A stretch of DNA of 64,000 bases from NCBI GenBank assembly GCA_035575035.1, contig DATLYH010000224.1, positions 1 through 64,000 on the forward strand, given 5' to 3'. Origin of the DNA: DATLYH01 sp035575035. Its GTDB lineage: Bacteria; Planctomycetota; Planctomycetia; Gemmatales; Gemmataceae. Made by a program: the position numbers and the translations under genes. Below the pieces are notes generated by a model. The model was not told the origin of the DNA, ran no database searches, and was given only the letters and a program-made list of their open reading frames with translations. This document shows, piece by piece, positions 16,510-25,730 of the stretch (positions are counted from its first letter, which is position 1; each line of letters starts with the position of its first letter).

Positions 16510-17544
16510 CTAATCCTCCGGGACGTACTCAAAGCCCGCCACCACGCCCGGTTCAAGGAGGGTCTTGATGTTCCAGATGCCGATCAGCACCCCCCAGGCG
16601 ACCTCCAGGAGGGTCAGGAAGATCGTGGCGCCGAAGACGGCGTCGGGACCGTAGAGAATGCCCGCCAGGGCCGTGCCGACGGGGATGGTCACCGCCATGA
16701 AGCCCAAGCCACTGACCGGGATCATCACCATGATGCTGGCGACGAAACCCCAGGCCCGGGACTCCAGGTTCTGGATCTTCACCGCTCCGTAGATGATGAC
16801 CGCCCCGTAAATGATACCGAAGATGTAGATCAGGAGGGCAAGGGTGAACGCGATCCAGCCCAGGGCGGCCAGGAACGCCAGCTGTGCCGTGACGCCGGCA
16901 CTGCCGCCCCCACTTTTCTTTTTCTCCTCTTCCTCCTTTTTGAAGGGGTCTTCTCCCAGGCTGATGACCTCCACTCCTTCCTTGACGACCAATCCTTTGA
17001 GCTTCGCGGCCTTGCCCTTCTCGGCCTGTTCCCGCTCCTCCGGGTTGGGCGGCGGCATCAAAACCATGATCAGGGTGAACAGCAGGATGAGGATCCAGCC
17101 GATGATGCCCCCCACCGCAGTGATAATCATCCAGTTCGACGGCCGGACCACCGCCGCCTGCGCCGCCCCCCGGGGATCCTTGGTCTTGGCCTCCTTGAGG
17201 AACTGCTGCACCAACTCATCGCCGCGTTCCTCTTTCTCGGTCAGCTCCTCGTCCTCCGGCTCCTTGATCACGGCGTAGGTGGACGACTCGTACTCCATGC
17301 CGGTCGTCTTCTTCGGCTCGTCGGCCGGCTTGGCCTGGACGGGGGAGGCCTTCGTGGAGGCGGCTCGGGGCGGCGCGGCTTCTTCCTCCTCGGCCAGGGC
17401 GATCGGTAGGTCCTCGTCGGGTTTGTCCTGGGCGGTGAAGGTGGCACTGCACTTGGGGCACTTGACGCGCTTGCCCACGGGCAGCGGCTTGGCCGGCCGC
17501 AAGACGGTCCGACATTTGGGACAGGTCAGCTTGGAAACCGCCAT
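16510..17544 (-). CDS. zinc-ribbon multi-pass membrane protein
   Basis: 344 aa. N-terminal MJ0042-like zinc ribbon with CPKC (8-11) and CPKC (29-32). A long acidic, low-complexity linker follows (40-135), then one hydrophobic helix (about 140-162), a second charged linker with a Lys/Glu run, and a cluster of three to four hydrophobic helices to the C-terminus (for example FLAALGWIAFTLALLIYIFG). It shares the ribbon-linker-membrane design of the protein at 209-1588 but not its C-terminal domain. Function unknown. The gene lies upstream of the coiled-coil lipoprotein in the same direction. Confidence 0.75.
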   Translation of the reverse strand: MAVSKLTCPKCRTVLRPAKPLPVGKRVKCPKCSATFTAQDKPDEDLPIALAEEEEAAPPRAASTKASPVQAKPADEPKKTTGMEYESSTYAVIKEPEDEELTEKEERGDELVQQFLKEAKTKDPRGAAQAAVVRPSNWMIITAVGGIIGWILILLFTLIMVLMPPPNPEEREQAEKGKAAKLKGLVVKEGVEVISLGEDPFKKEEEEKKKSGGGSAGVTAQLAFLAALGWIAFTLALLIYIFGIIYGAVIIYGAVKIQNLESRAWGFVASIMVMIPVSGLGFMAVTIPVGTALAGILYGPDAVFGATIFLTLLEVAWGVLIGIWNIKTLLEPGVVAGFEYVPED

Positions 17545-17645
17545 GATCCTGGTCTCACCGGGTCAGGGCCGCTGGGATTGGGGACCGCCGTTGGAATGGA
17601 GGCTGTCCCGCGGCGATCGGATAATCAACCTTCTATGGTAGCGGG

Positions 17646-18869
17646 TCAACCAGGCTTTCGCCAGGCGCTCAGGAAGGCAGGCTGACCGAGAACCTCGACA
17701 CGAAACTGCCGCTCCCGCTTCCAGCCGACGGCGGCGGCCGCCTCCTTCAGCGCGGCAGGGTCGCTGACCAGCAGCACGGCCCGGCCGCCGGGGCGGAGCA
17801 CCCGATCGTACTGCGGCAGCACACGGCGGTAGAGGAAACCGATCTCTTCGGGACGGCCGAGCTGCTTGCCGAAGGGGGGATTGCTGAGGATGCAGTCAAC
17901 GCTCTGGTCGGGCAAGGGGAGCCGGGCCGCGTCCCAGCGTGCCAGGAGCACCGGCCCCAGCCGGCGGAGGTTGATGCTGGCCGCACGCACCGCCGCCGGG
18001 TCGAGGTCGCCGCCCCAGGCGCGGGCTCCCCCCTCACCCCGACCCCTCTCCCCCGAAGCAGGGGAGAGGGGAAAAGAAAATCCACCCCTCTCCCCCGAAG
18101 CAGGGGAGAGGGGAAACGAAAATCCTCCCCTCTCCCCCTCTGGGGGAGAGGGGTGGGGGGTGAGGGGGCGGCCCCAACGCTGGAGCTGCTCGGCCAGGAT
18201 GGTTCCCGCCCCGCACATCGGGTCGAGCACCACCTGTCCCGGCCGAATGCTGCCCAGCCGCACCATCGCCGCCGCCAGCGTCGGCCGCAACGACGCCGGC
18301 AGGTGCTCCCGCTTGTACGTCCGATGCCGCATCGTTCGGTCCGACAGCCGGACGCCGCAGACCGCCGTCGCGCCGTGGATCGTCAGCCAGATCTCGACGG
18401 CGGCGCCCTCCTCGACGTGCCGCCAGCTCGCCGGCAGTTTGCCTGCCAGCCCCGCCGCCAACGCCTCCCGGGCGTCGATCCGCCGAAAGCCATGCTCCCC
18501 GGTCATCTGCGTCACCAGCCGGTAGGTCGGCCTCCCCTTCGGTTTGGGCCGAACCGCATGGTGCAGGCGGAGCAGCCGGTCCCAGTCGGCCTCACGCGCA
18601 GTCCAGCGGCGGATGCTGTCCAGGGCGTCGGCGCGGTAGCTGAGCTTGTCGGTACCCCAGGCCAGGACAAACACATCCTCCACCGTCCGCAGCTCCAGGA
18701 GCGTCCGGTCGATCGCCGGCACGCGGAAGACCACCAGGCCCCGCGCAGTGCGCTTCACCTCGCCGCCGAGGTCGTCGGTGATCTCCTCCGCGGCGATCTC
18801 CTCCAGCCCCGGGAGCGTCAGGGCATAACAGGGCGGCAACGGTTCCGAACCGGGACGATGCCGAGTCAT
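17646..18869 (-). CDS. THUMP-domain class I RNA methyltransferase (TrmN/RlmL-N-like)
   Basis: 407 aa. An N-terminal THUMP-type RNA-binding domain (YALTLPGLEEIAAEEI at about 13-28, LELRTVEDVFVLAW) precedes a Rossmann methyltransferase domain. The latter shows PTLAAAMVRLG, DPMCGAGTILAE (motif I) and the catalytic DCILSNPPFGKQLG (NPPF, N2-guanine methyltransferase type). The closest known functions are tRNA guanosine-6 N2-methylation (TrmN/Trm14) and 23S rRNA m2G methylation (RlmL N-part). Between motif I and the next strand, about 40 residues are encoded by three copies of a G/C-rich repeat (PLSPASGERGGFSF-like), fully in frame. The start at 18869 is chosen because THUMP homology begins shortly after; the ribosome site is weak. 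Confidence 0.85.
   Translation of the reverse strand: MTRHRPGSEPLPPCYALTLPGLEEIAAEEITDDLGGEVKRTARGLVVFRVPAIDRTLLELRTVEDVFVLAWGTDKLSYRADALDSIRRWTAREADWDRLLRLHHAVRPKPKGRPTYRLVTQMTGEHGFRRIDAREALAAGLAGKLPASWRHVEEGAAVEIWLTIHGATAVCGVRLSDRTMRHRTYKREHLPASLRPTLAAAMVRLGSIRPGQVVLDPMCGAGTILAEQLQRWGRPLTPHPSPPEGERGGFSFPLSPASGERGGFSFPLSPASGERGRGEGGARAWGGDLDPAAVRAASINLRRLGPVLLARWDAARLPLPDQSVDCILSNPPFGKQLGRPEEIGFLYRRVLPQYDRVLRPGGRAVLLVSDPAALKEAAAAVGWKRERQFRVEVLGQPAFLSAWRKPG
18028..18170. repeat. family A repeats inside the methyltransferase gene
   Basis: Three copies of a unit with cccctctcccccgaagcagg then ggagagggg and an A-rich link (aaaagaaaatcc). Copies are 45 bp apart, a multiple of three, so the reading frame survives. 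The same family starts the window at 1-166. Confidence 0.85.
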
Positions 18870-18926
18870 GGAAGGTTCCAGATGCCGGTGTGGGGGCTGC
18901 CTCTGGGGACATCCCTTGGTCTTCTC

Positions 18927-18954
18927 TTGCACGAATGGGAGCTACCGCTATACT
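18927..18954 (+). promoter_or_regulatory. sigma70-type promoter for the TPR/alpha-CTD gene
   Basis: TTGCAC (18927-18932), 16-bp spacer, TATACT (18949-18954). This is one of the best promoter matches in the window. It lies 60 bp upstream of the ATG at 19014 in the divergent gap between two genes. Confidence 0.6.
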
Positions 18955-19013
18955 AACAATTCACCCACCCAAGTTTCAGTTCACGATGTCTTCACCCATC
19001 GGGAGAGCGCGGT

Positions 19014-20351
19014 ATGGCTGAGCCGATGTTGATCGACATTCGGGCGTTGTTGGTGGAACGAGAGGATTGCGACGCGGGCACCGTGCAGCAGCTGCGCAAT
19101 GCCTTGGCCCAGGGGGGCAACCAGTACCGCGCCCTGCGTGATGTCACCGATATCTTGAAGAAACGGCTGGCGGTGGCGGCCGGACCGGCGCTGAAGAAGT
19201 GGCACCTGAAGTTGGGCATCGCCCTCTATTTCCAGGGCCACACCGCCGAGGCGGCCGAGCACCTGCGCCAGGCAGAGGGGGCGCTGGCCAACTTCTACCT
19301 GGGCCGAGCCCTGACGTCGCTGCAACAGTTCGATGAGGCGCTGAAGGCCTTCGACCGGGCCGAAAAGGCGGGCTACACCTCCAGCCAGGTCCAGCTGCAG
19401 CGGGCTGGCATTTACCGGCAAAAAGGGGACCTGAACCAGGCCCGGGCGATCCTGGCCAAGCTCGGGGACCTGGCCACACACAGTGCCGAGTACCATTTCC
19501 AGCTCGCCAGCATTGCTCTGGCCGAGGGGGAGCGCGCCAAGGCGGTCGAGCACCTGGAGCGCGCCGTGGAGCTTGACCCCAACCATGCCGGCGCCCTCTT
19601 CCAGCTCGCCCACGCCAATGACCTGGCCGGCAACGACGAGGAAGCCATCGCCTACTACGAGCGCTGCGTCGCCCTACCGCCGGTCCATGTCGGCGCCCTC
19701 ATCAACCTCGGCGTGCTCTACGAGGACGCCGAGAAGTACGACAAGGCAGTCGAGTGCTACCGCCGGGTGCTCAGCGCCAACCCGAACGATGAGCAGGCCC
19801 GTCTCTTCCTCAAGGACGCCCAGGCCTCGCAGACCATGTACTACAGCCCCGAGGAAGAGTCGGCCCTGAGCCGCTTCAGCCAGGTACTGGAAATCCCGGT
19901 CACCGACTTCGAGCTGTCGGTTCGGAGCCGCAATTGCCTGAAGAAGATGAATATCCGGACCCTGGGCGACCTGACGCGCGTCACCGAGCAGCAGCTGCTT
20001 AGCAGCAAGAACTTCGGCGAAACGTCACTGGCCGAGATCAAGGAGATGATGGCCAGTAAGGGGCTGCGGCTGGGGCAGTCGTTGGAAGAAGGGGCGCAGC
20101 ACGACCTCCGCTTCCGCCCGCAGCAGCCGCTGTCGGAGCAGGAACAGGCCATCCTGAACAAGCCGGTCAGCGAATTGAACCTGTCGGTGCGGGCCCGCAA
20201 GTGCATGAATCGGCTGGGCATCAACACCCTGGGCGACCTGGTCCAGCGCACCGCCGACGAGTTGCTGGAGGCGAAGAACTTCGGCGTCACCTCACTCAAC
20301 GAGGTGCGCGAGAAGTTGGCCCAGTACGGGCTGACGCTGCGGGGAGAGTGA
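19014..20351 (+). CDS. TPR protein with two C-terminal RNA polymerase alpha-CTD-like domains
   Basis: 445 aa. Residues about 55-270 form several tetratricopeptide repeats (for example [20 protein letters not shown] and [20 protein letters not shown]). The C-terminus carries two copies of the helix-hairpin-helix fold of the RNA polymerase alpha subunit C-terminal domain, at about 297-365 and 380-445. Each copy has the pattern [SL]xLSVR[SA]R[NK]C followed by TLGDL, then KNFG and an SLxE[IV] helix. In real alpha subunits this domain binds DNA UP elements and activators. Here it is detached from the polymerase-assembly domain, so the protein may bind DNA or compete for alpha-CTD contacts. A good promoter and a GGGAGAG ribosome site precede it. 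Similar TPR/alpha-CTD proteins may be shared by planctomycetes; their role is unknown to me. Confidence 0.85.
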   Translation: MAEPMLIDIRALLVEREDCDAGTVQQLRNALAQGGNQYRALRDVTDILKKRLAVAAGPALKKWHLKLGIALYFQGHTAEAAEHLRQAEGALANFYLGRALTSLQQFDEALKAFDRAEKAGYTSSQVQLQRAGIYRQKGDLNQARAILAKLGDLATHSAEYHFQLASIALAEGERAKAVEHLERAVELDPNHAGALFQLAHANDLAGNDEEAIAYYERCVALPPVHVGALINLGVLYEDAEKYDKAVECYRRVLSANPNDEQARLFLKDAQASQTMYYSPEEESALSRFSQVLEIPVTDFELSVRSRNCLKKMNIRTLGDLTRVTEQQLLSSKNFGETSLAEIKEMMASKGLRLGQSLEEGAQHDLRFRPQQPLSEQEQAILNKPVSELNLSVRARKCMNRLGINTLGDLVQRTADELLEAKNFGVTSLNEVREKLAQYGLTLRGE

Positions 20352-20360
20352 AAGTGGACT

Positions 20361-20457
20361 AACCCCAGAGACACCGCAAACACCAAGAAGAGAGAAGACA
20401 AGCGAGCAGAAAGAGCGGACCGTAGGTCTTCGCGGTGCCCGCGGTGTCTCTGGGGTT
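20361..20457. repeat. 17-bp perfect inverted repeat with 63-bp loop
   Basis: aaccccagagacaccgc (20361-20377) and its exact reverse complement (20441-20457) flank a purine-rich loop. It sits between the TPR/alpha-CTD gene and tgt. It may be another repeat family or a bidirectional terminator; no U-run follows. Confidence 0.65.
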
Positions 20458-20469
20458 GGTAACTCTGTC

Positions 20470-21579
20470 ATGACCATTCGATTTCAGGTCTTGCAAACCG
20501 ACGGCGCCGCCCGCCTGGGCCGGCTTGAAACCTCGCATGGCACGGTCGAGACTCCCGTCTTCATGCCCGTCGGCACCCAGGCCACTGTCAAGGGGCTGAC
20601 GCCCGATCAACTTCGGGCCGCCGGCGTTCGCATCCTGCTGGGGAACACTTACCACCTCACCCTCCGGCCGGGCGACGAGCTGATCGCCGAGTTGGGCGGG
20701 CTGCACCGCTTCATGGGCTGGGACGGTCCGCTCCTCACCGACAGCGGCGGCTTCCAGATCTACAGTCTTGCCCCGCAGCGCCAGATCGACGATCGCGCCG
20801 CCGTCTTCCGCTCCCACATCGACGGCGCCCTGCTCGAGCTGACCCCCGAAAAGGCGGTCGCCATCCAGGAAAACCTCGGCGCCGACATCGCCATGTGCCT
20901 GGACGAATGCCCGCCGTTCGGCACGCCGGCCGACTACCTGCGCGTGGCGGTGCGGCGCACCATTCACTGGGCGGAGCGCTGCCGGGCTGCCCACCGTCGG
21001 CCCGACCAGGCGCTGTTCGCCATCGTTCAGGGGGGCATCGACCTCGACCTGCGGGCCGCGTGTGCCCGCGCCCTGGTCGGTCTGGATTTCCCTGGCTACG
21101 CCCTGGGGGGCTTTAGCGTCGGCGAGACGCCGGAGCAGATGGCTGCCGCCCTGGGGCCGGTCGCCGCCCTGCTGCCGGCCGATCGGCCCCGTTACCTGAT
21201 GGGGGTCGGCCGGCCGCCGGACCTCCTCAACGCGGTGGCCTGCGGGCTCGACCTGTTTGACTGCGTGCTGCCGACGCGCAACGGCCGCAATGCCTGCGCC
21301 TTCACCGCCGACGGACCGCTGCGGCTCCGCAATGCTCGCTTCAAGCGAGATCCGGCCCCCCTGGAGTCCGATTGTCCTTGCTACACGTGCCGTCACTTCA
21401 GCCGGGCGTATCTGCATCATCTGTTCCTGGCCGACGAGATGCTGGGCCCGACGCTGCTGTCGCTGCACAACGTGGCCTTCTATTGCCGGCTGATGGCCGA
21501 CATCCGGGACGCGATCCGCCAGCGGCGCTTCGCCGAGTTCCGAGCGGTCCGCCTTGCCCGCTGGGAGGCCACGATTTAA
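20470..21579 (+). CDS. tgt: tRNA-guanine(34) transglycosylase
   Basis: 369 aa, family length. It exchanges guanine for preQ1 at position 34 of GUN-anticodon tRNAs in queuosine synthesis. Motifs seen: [27 protein letters not shown], the catalytic-loop sequence [13 protein letters not shown], the substrate-binding [12 protein letters not shown], the second catalytic region [13 protein letters not shown], and the zinc site [17 protein letters not shown] (three Cys and one His). It is followed 39 bp later by yajC and then secDF, the classic tgt-yajC-secDF order. The ribosome site is weak. Confidence 0.97.
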   Translation: MTIRFQVLQTDGAARLGRLETSHGTVETPVFMPVGTQATVKGLTPDQLRAAGVRILLGNTYHLTLRPGDELIAELGGLHRFMGWDGPLLTDSGGFQIYSLAPQRQIDDRAAVFRSHIDGALLELTPEKAVAIQENLGADIAMCLDECPPFGTPADYLRVAVRRTIHWAERCRAAHRRPDQALFAIVQGGIDLDLRAACARALVGLDFPGYALGGFSVGETPEQMAAALGPVAALLPADRPRYLMGVGRPPDLLNAVACGLDLFDCVLPTRNGRNACAFTADGPLRLRNARFKRDPAPLESDCPCYTCRHFSRAYLHHLFLADEMLGPTLLSLHNVAFYCRLMADIRDAIRQRRFAEFRAVRLARWEATI

Positions 21580-21618
21580 GATGACATTTTCTGCCCCTCG
21601 CCCCGAGAAAGGTTGCTC

Positions 21619-21993
21619 ATGTTCGAGACACTTTTACTGCTCGCCCAGGAGGGGGGCAATAGCACACCTGGCGGGCCCCCCGGCATCCTGGGCAACCCGC
21701 TGATCCTGCTGCCGGCCATTTTCGTGCTCTTTTATTTTCTGATGATCCGCCCCATGCGCCGCCAGGAGCAGCAACGGCAGGCCCTGATCGCCAACACCAA
21801 GAAGGGGGACAAGGTCATCACCCACGCCGGCATCATCGGCACCGTGGTGGCCATCGCCGACAAGGAAGACGAGATCACCCTCAAGGTAGACGATAATGTC
21901 CGGTTGAAGATGCTCAAGAGCAGTATCGCCCGCAACGTCACGCAGGAGGAGGCGGCCAAGGAGCAGAAGGGGCAGGCAGAAGCAAAGGCATAA
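21619..21993 (+). CDS. yajC: preprotein translocase subunit YajC
   Basis: 124 aa. A single membrane helix (LILLPAIFVLFYFLMIRPMR, about 25-44) is followed by the conserved RRQEQQRQALIANTKKGDKV region and a small beta domain (HAGIIGTVVAIADKEDEITL). YajC associates with SecDF and supports export and membrane insertion. Neighbours tgt and secDF confirm it. The ATG at 21619 is preferred over the TTG at 21613 because GAAAGG is well placed. Confidence 0.95.
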   Translation: MFETLLLLAQEGGNSTPGGPPGILGNPLILLPAIFVLFYFLMIRPMRRQEQQRQALIANTKKGDKVITHAGIIGTVVAIADKEDEITLKVDDNVRLKMLKSSIARNVTQEEAAKEQKGQAEAKA

Positions 21994-22010
21994 CAAGCTC
22001 TGCCTACTTG

Positions 22011-22124
22011 GCGAGCGGCCGGTGTCAACCGGCCGGTTCCGTGGCGAGCAGCAACCGGCCGGTTCCGTGGCGAGCGGCCGGTGTCAACCGGCCGGTTCCG
22101 TGGCGAGCAGCAACCGGCCGGTTC
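22011..22124. repeat. family B repeat, 59-bp tandem duplication
   Basis: gcgagcggccggtgtcaacc plus ggccggttccgtggcgagca... occurs twice with a period of 59 bp (starts 22011 and 22070). Each unit contains two ggccgg/ccggcc palindromes. It separates yajC from secDF and would be mistranslated as MASGRCQPAG... if the long frame starting at 22008 were used. Confidence 0.8.
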
Positions 22125-22178
22125 ACACCAGCCGCCCGCCATTGCGGTTGTCGAAGCTCCAAGGGATCAGGAACGATC

Positions 22179-25100
22179 ATGAAGCCATTCCGCTGGAAGA
22201 TCTTGGTTTGCGTGGTGCCGGTGCTCCTGGCGGCGTTGGTGGTCGCGCGGGCCTGGTACCAGTTTGAGCAGGGGCGCGGTGGGTTCAAGCCGGGCGTGGA
22301 CCTGGCCGGCGGCACCATCCTGGTTTACGAGGTCGCCCAGAAACCCGAAGGTTTTAACATCAACGACCTGGTGGCCGCCCTCAAGCGGCGCATCGACCCG
22401 GCCGACCTATACAACGTCACCATCCGCCCGGTCGGCACCGACCGCGTCGAGATCATCTTCCCCACCGGCAGCCGCCGCCAGGTCGCTCGCGAAGAGGCCG
22501 AGTGGCAGGAGTTCCTCCGCAAGGTCGCCGAGCGGTGGAAGCCCGAGTCGGCGGCGGGCTACCAGGATATCCCCCGCGGCCGGATCGACGAACTGGTCAC
22601 CCGCATCCGCCAAGAGCACCCTGATGCCGAGGCCAAGGAGATCGAGCAGTTTATCAGCAAGAACTATCGGGCCGGCGAGCGCCGCGAGCTGACCAGCGAG
22701 CAGGTGGAGCAGATCAAGGAACTGATCTCGCGGCAGGGAAGCCTGGAGTTCCGCATTCTGGCTAACGAGCGCGATGACGCGGCCGCCATCCAGGCCGCCC
22801 GCGACTACTTCGCCCGAGCCAAGACCGACAAGGCGATCCAGAACGAGCTGGAGCTGCTGGCTTTGGAGGGGAAGCCGCCGCCCCCCCCGCGCAACGCCCA
22901 GGGGGGCAACACCTTTGCCGCCCGCGACGGCACCATCTACGGCTACAGCTGGGTGGAGCTCGGTCCCGACGAGCGGCACAACCTGAAGCTGAACAACGCC
23001 GCCGAGAATGACCCGACCCACAATACCCTGTGGCAGATGGCCGCCAAGGCTCGCGAGGCCGGCGAGCCCCTGATCGTCCCCCGGCCCTGGATGCGCGACG
23101 TGCTGCTGTATAGCCGCCCCTACATCCGGGTCAATCCGCCGGCCAAGGACAAGGACAAGAAGTACGAATACTTCTTTCTCACCCGCGAGCCGGAGCGGGG
23201 CAAGGCAGTCACCGGCGACTACCTGGTGTACGCCGGCTCGGACGTTGATGAGAAGCTTCAGCCGATCGTCAAGTTCCGCTTCAACAGCCAGGGGGGCGAG
23301 CTGTTCTACGAGTTGACCAGCAAGAACAGGCCGGAGGGGGACCATGAGCGCCACCTGGCCATCATCATGGACGGTCAGATCGTCTCGGCCCCGGTCATCC
23401 GCCAGCCCATCCACACGGAGGGCCAGATCACCGGCATCGCCAGCCGGCAGGAGGTGGACACGCTGGTGGCCATCCTCCGGTCGGGCCGGCTGCCGGCCAC
23501 TCTCAAGCCGCGCCCGGTGAGCGAGAATACCATCGGCGCCACCCTGGGCGAGGACACCATCAAGGCCGGCACCACCGCCGTCGGACTGGCCTTCGTGGGC
23601 GTGCTGGCCTTCATGCTCGTCTACTACCGTTTCGCCGGCTTGGTCGCCAGCATTGCCTTGCTGGCCAACCTGGTGTTGACCGTGGCTTTCATGGTGCTGG
23701 TCAACGCCACCTTTACCCTGCCTGGCCTGGCTGGACTGGTGCTGATGCTCGGCATGGCCGTTGATGCCAACGTGCTCATCTATGAGCGCGTCCGCGAGGA
23801 GCGCGACCGCGGCGCCAGCCTGGCCTTGGCCATCCGCAACGGCTACGACCGGGCCTTCCCCACCATCATCGACACCCACCTGACCAGCATCTTCACGGCC
23901 ATCGTGCTCTACATCGTGGGGAACGACCAGCTCAAGGGCTTCGGCATTAGCCTGACGGTCGGCCTGATCATCAGCCTGTTCACGGCCCTGTACATGACAC
24001 GGGTCTACTTCGACCTGGCGCTGGCGAACGGCTGGCTCACCAAGTTGAGCATGATGCGGCTGCTGACCCGGCCGAACATCAATTTCATGGCCGTCCGCCA
24101 CTATGCGTTCGCGTTCACCGCCACGGTCTCGATCCTGGGAGTGGCCCTGTTCCTGTTCCGTGGCGAGCAGGGCCTGAACATCGACTTCGTCGGCGGCACG
24201 GCCTACACCGGCCAGCTGAGCCGGATGATGAATATCCAGGAACTGCGAACCCAGATCGAGCACGGTCTGAAGGAAGGGCGGCTGCAAGTCAAAGACGTGC
24301 AGCAACTGGGCGACCCCTACACCTACCGGATCACCTACGCCGACGACAAGGATTACGTGGTCCGCCTACCCAACCCGACCACGGCCGAGGATGTCCGGCA
24401 GCGGGCCGGCCACCCGCCGGAGTATTCCCTGGAGATGATTTACCTCCAGTCGGAGGAGTTCACTGTCGGCGACCGCAGCCGCATGTTCACCTTCCGCACG
24501 ACGGAGCGAGCCCCGGAGTTGGTCCAGCTGATGGTGAGCCGGCTGCTCGGAGACGACCTGAGGCAGGTCCGGCTGGATTACCAGGTCAAGGATGCCGACG
24601 CCCAGCAGGCGCGGACGGCCGTGCTGAAGTTCAGTGAGAAGCCCAATGAGCAGGCCGAGGTCAAGGAAGCCTACGCCTCGCCGGCCCGGGTGGCCGCGCT
24701 ATTGGGAAGCGAGTTACAAAGCGCGGGGCTAGGGGAAGTGGCCAAGCAGGTGGTGGTGCGAGGCGTGGGCACGGAGGAGGAAGGCCTGTTCCACCAGATG
24801 GAGGTGACGCTCCCCGAGCCGGTGGACCGGGCCCGCTTCGAGGGCGTGCTGACCCGGCTGCAACAGCGCTTCATGGAGATCCCGCAGCCGGAGCGGCTGG
24901 AGAACTTCGACAGCCAGCTGGCTCGCGAAACCCAGCTGCGGGCCCTGTACGCCATCCTGGCCAGCTGGGGAGCGATCCTGCTCTACCTGTGGTTCCGCTT
25001 CGGCAACTGGACGTTCGGTCTGGCGGCGGTCCTCTGCTTGATCCACGACCTCTGCTTCACCCTGGGAGCGATCGCCGCCTGCCATTACCTTGACCGGTAC

Positions 25101-25514
25101 GTCCCCTGGCTGGCCCAGCTGCTCCTGATCCAGGACTTCAAGCTCGACCTAGCGGCGATCGCATCGCTGCTGACCCTGGTCGGCTTTTCGGTCAACGACA
25201 CCATCGTGGTCTTCGACCGCATCCGCGAGGTGCGTGGCAAGAACCCAGCCCTGACGCCGCAGATGATCAACGACAGCATCAACCAGACCCTGAGCCGGAC
25301 GCTGCTGACGACCTTCACGGTCTGGCTGGTGGTGTTCGTGCTCTATGTCTGGGGCGGCTCCGGGGTGCACCTGTTCGCCTTTGTGATGGTGGTCGGCGCG
25401 ATCGTTGGTACGTTCAGTTCGATCTACGTGGCCAGTCCGCTGCTGCTGCTGCTGGGCGAGGGCCGGCTGCCGACCGCGGCGCGCGAGCGGCCGGCGCAGC
25501 CGACCCCAGCGTAA
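22179..25514 (+). CDS. secDF: protein translocase SecDF fusion
   Basis: 1111 aa. SecD and SecF in one chain. The SecD half has a first membrane helix, the D1 motif PGVDLAGGTILVYEV (about 37-51), a large periplasmic region and a six-helix membrane domain containing TIGATLGEDTIKAGTTAVGL and GMAVDANVLIYERVREE (proton-relay motif). The SecF half starts near residue 635 with the D1-like motif NIDFVGGTAYTG (about 667) and has LVGFSVNDTIVVFDRIREVR (D4-like). It uses the proton gradient to pull exported proteins. The periplasmic part of the SecF half is long, about 240 residues, rather than the usual about 100. Start at 22179, the first residue before the first helix. Confidence 0.95.
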   Translation: MKPFRWKILVCVVPVLLAALVVARAWYQFEQGRGGFKPGVDLAGGTILVYEVAQKPEGFNINDLVAALKRRIDPADLYNVTIRPVGTDRVEIIFPTGSRRQVAREEAEWQEFLRKVAERWKPESAAGYQDIPRGRIDELVTRIRQEHPDAEAKEIEQFISKNYRAGERRELTSEQVEQIKELISRQGSLEFRILANERDDAAAIQAARDYFARAKTDKAIQNELELLALEGKPPPPPRNAQGGNTFAARDGTIYGYSWVELGPDERHNLKLNNAAENDPTHNTLWQMAAKAREAGEPLIVPRPWMRDVLLYSRPYIRVNPPAKDKDKKYEYFFLTREPERGKAVTGDYLVYAGSDVDEKLQPIVKFRFNSQGGELFYELTSKNRPEGDHERHLAIIMDGQIVSAPVIRQPIHTEGQITGIASRQEVDTLVAILRSGRLPATLKPRPVSENTIGATLGEDTIKAGTTAVGLAFVGVLAFMLVYYRFAGLVASIALLANLVLTVAFMVLVNATFTLPGLAGLVLMLGMAVDANVLIYERVREERDRGASLALAIRNGYDRAFPTIIDTHLTSIFTAIVLYIVGNDQLKGFGISLTVGLIISLFTALYMTRVYFDLALANGWLTKLSMMRLLTRPNINFMAVRHYAFAFTATVSILGVALFLFRGEQGLNIDFVGGTAYTGQLSRMMNIQELRTQIEHGLKEGRLQVKDVQQLGDPYTYRITYADDKDYVVRLPNPTTAEDVRQRAGHPPEYSLEMIYLQSEEFTVGDRSRMFTFRTTERAPELVQLMVSRLLGDDLRQVRLDYQVKDADAQQARTAVLKFSEKPNEQAEVKEAYASPARVAALLGSELQSAGLGEVAKQVVVRGVGTEEEGLFHQMEVTLPEPVDRARFEGVLTRLQQRFMEIPQPERLENFDSQLARETQLRALYAILASWGAILLYLWFRFGNWTFGLAAVLCLIHDLCFTLGAIAACHYLDRYVPWLAQLLLIQDFKLDLAAIASLLTLVGFSVNDTIVVFDRIREVRGKNPALTPQMINDSINQTLSRTLLTTFTVWLVVFVLYVWGGSGVHLFAFVMVVGAIVGTFSSIYVASPLLLLLGEGRLPTAARERPAQPTPA

Positions 25515-25663
25515 GTATCCGAGCCGGGAGCGTGAGCGACCGGTATCCGCTATCCAGCGTAAGTATCCGAGCCGGGAGCGTGAGCGACCGGTATCCGCTA
25601 TCCGAGCCGGTATCCGCTATCCGAGCCGGGAGCGTGAGCGACCGGTATCCGCTATCCCCGTCC
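25508..25663. repeat. family D variant repeat array
   Basis: Three and a half copies of gtatccgagccgggagcgtg plus agcgaccggtatccgctatcc. Related to family D by the ccgggagcgtgagcg core. It separates secDF from hemD. Confidence 0.75.
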
Positions 25664-25730
25664 CAGGGGCGCGACTTCCAGGTGAAGGTCGGCTAACCGG
25701 TCCGGCAAAGTACGAAGGAGCTGGCCCACC

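Noticed and set aside
22407..24305. 632-codon frame antisense to secDF
   Set aside because: His/Gln/Asp-rich shadow of a conserved gene, no initiation site, no motif.
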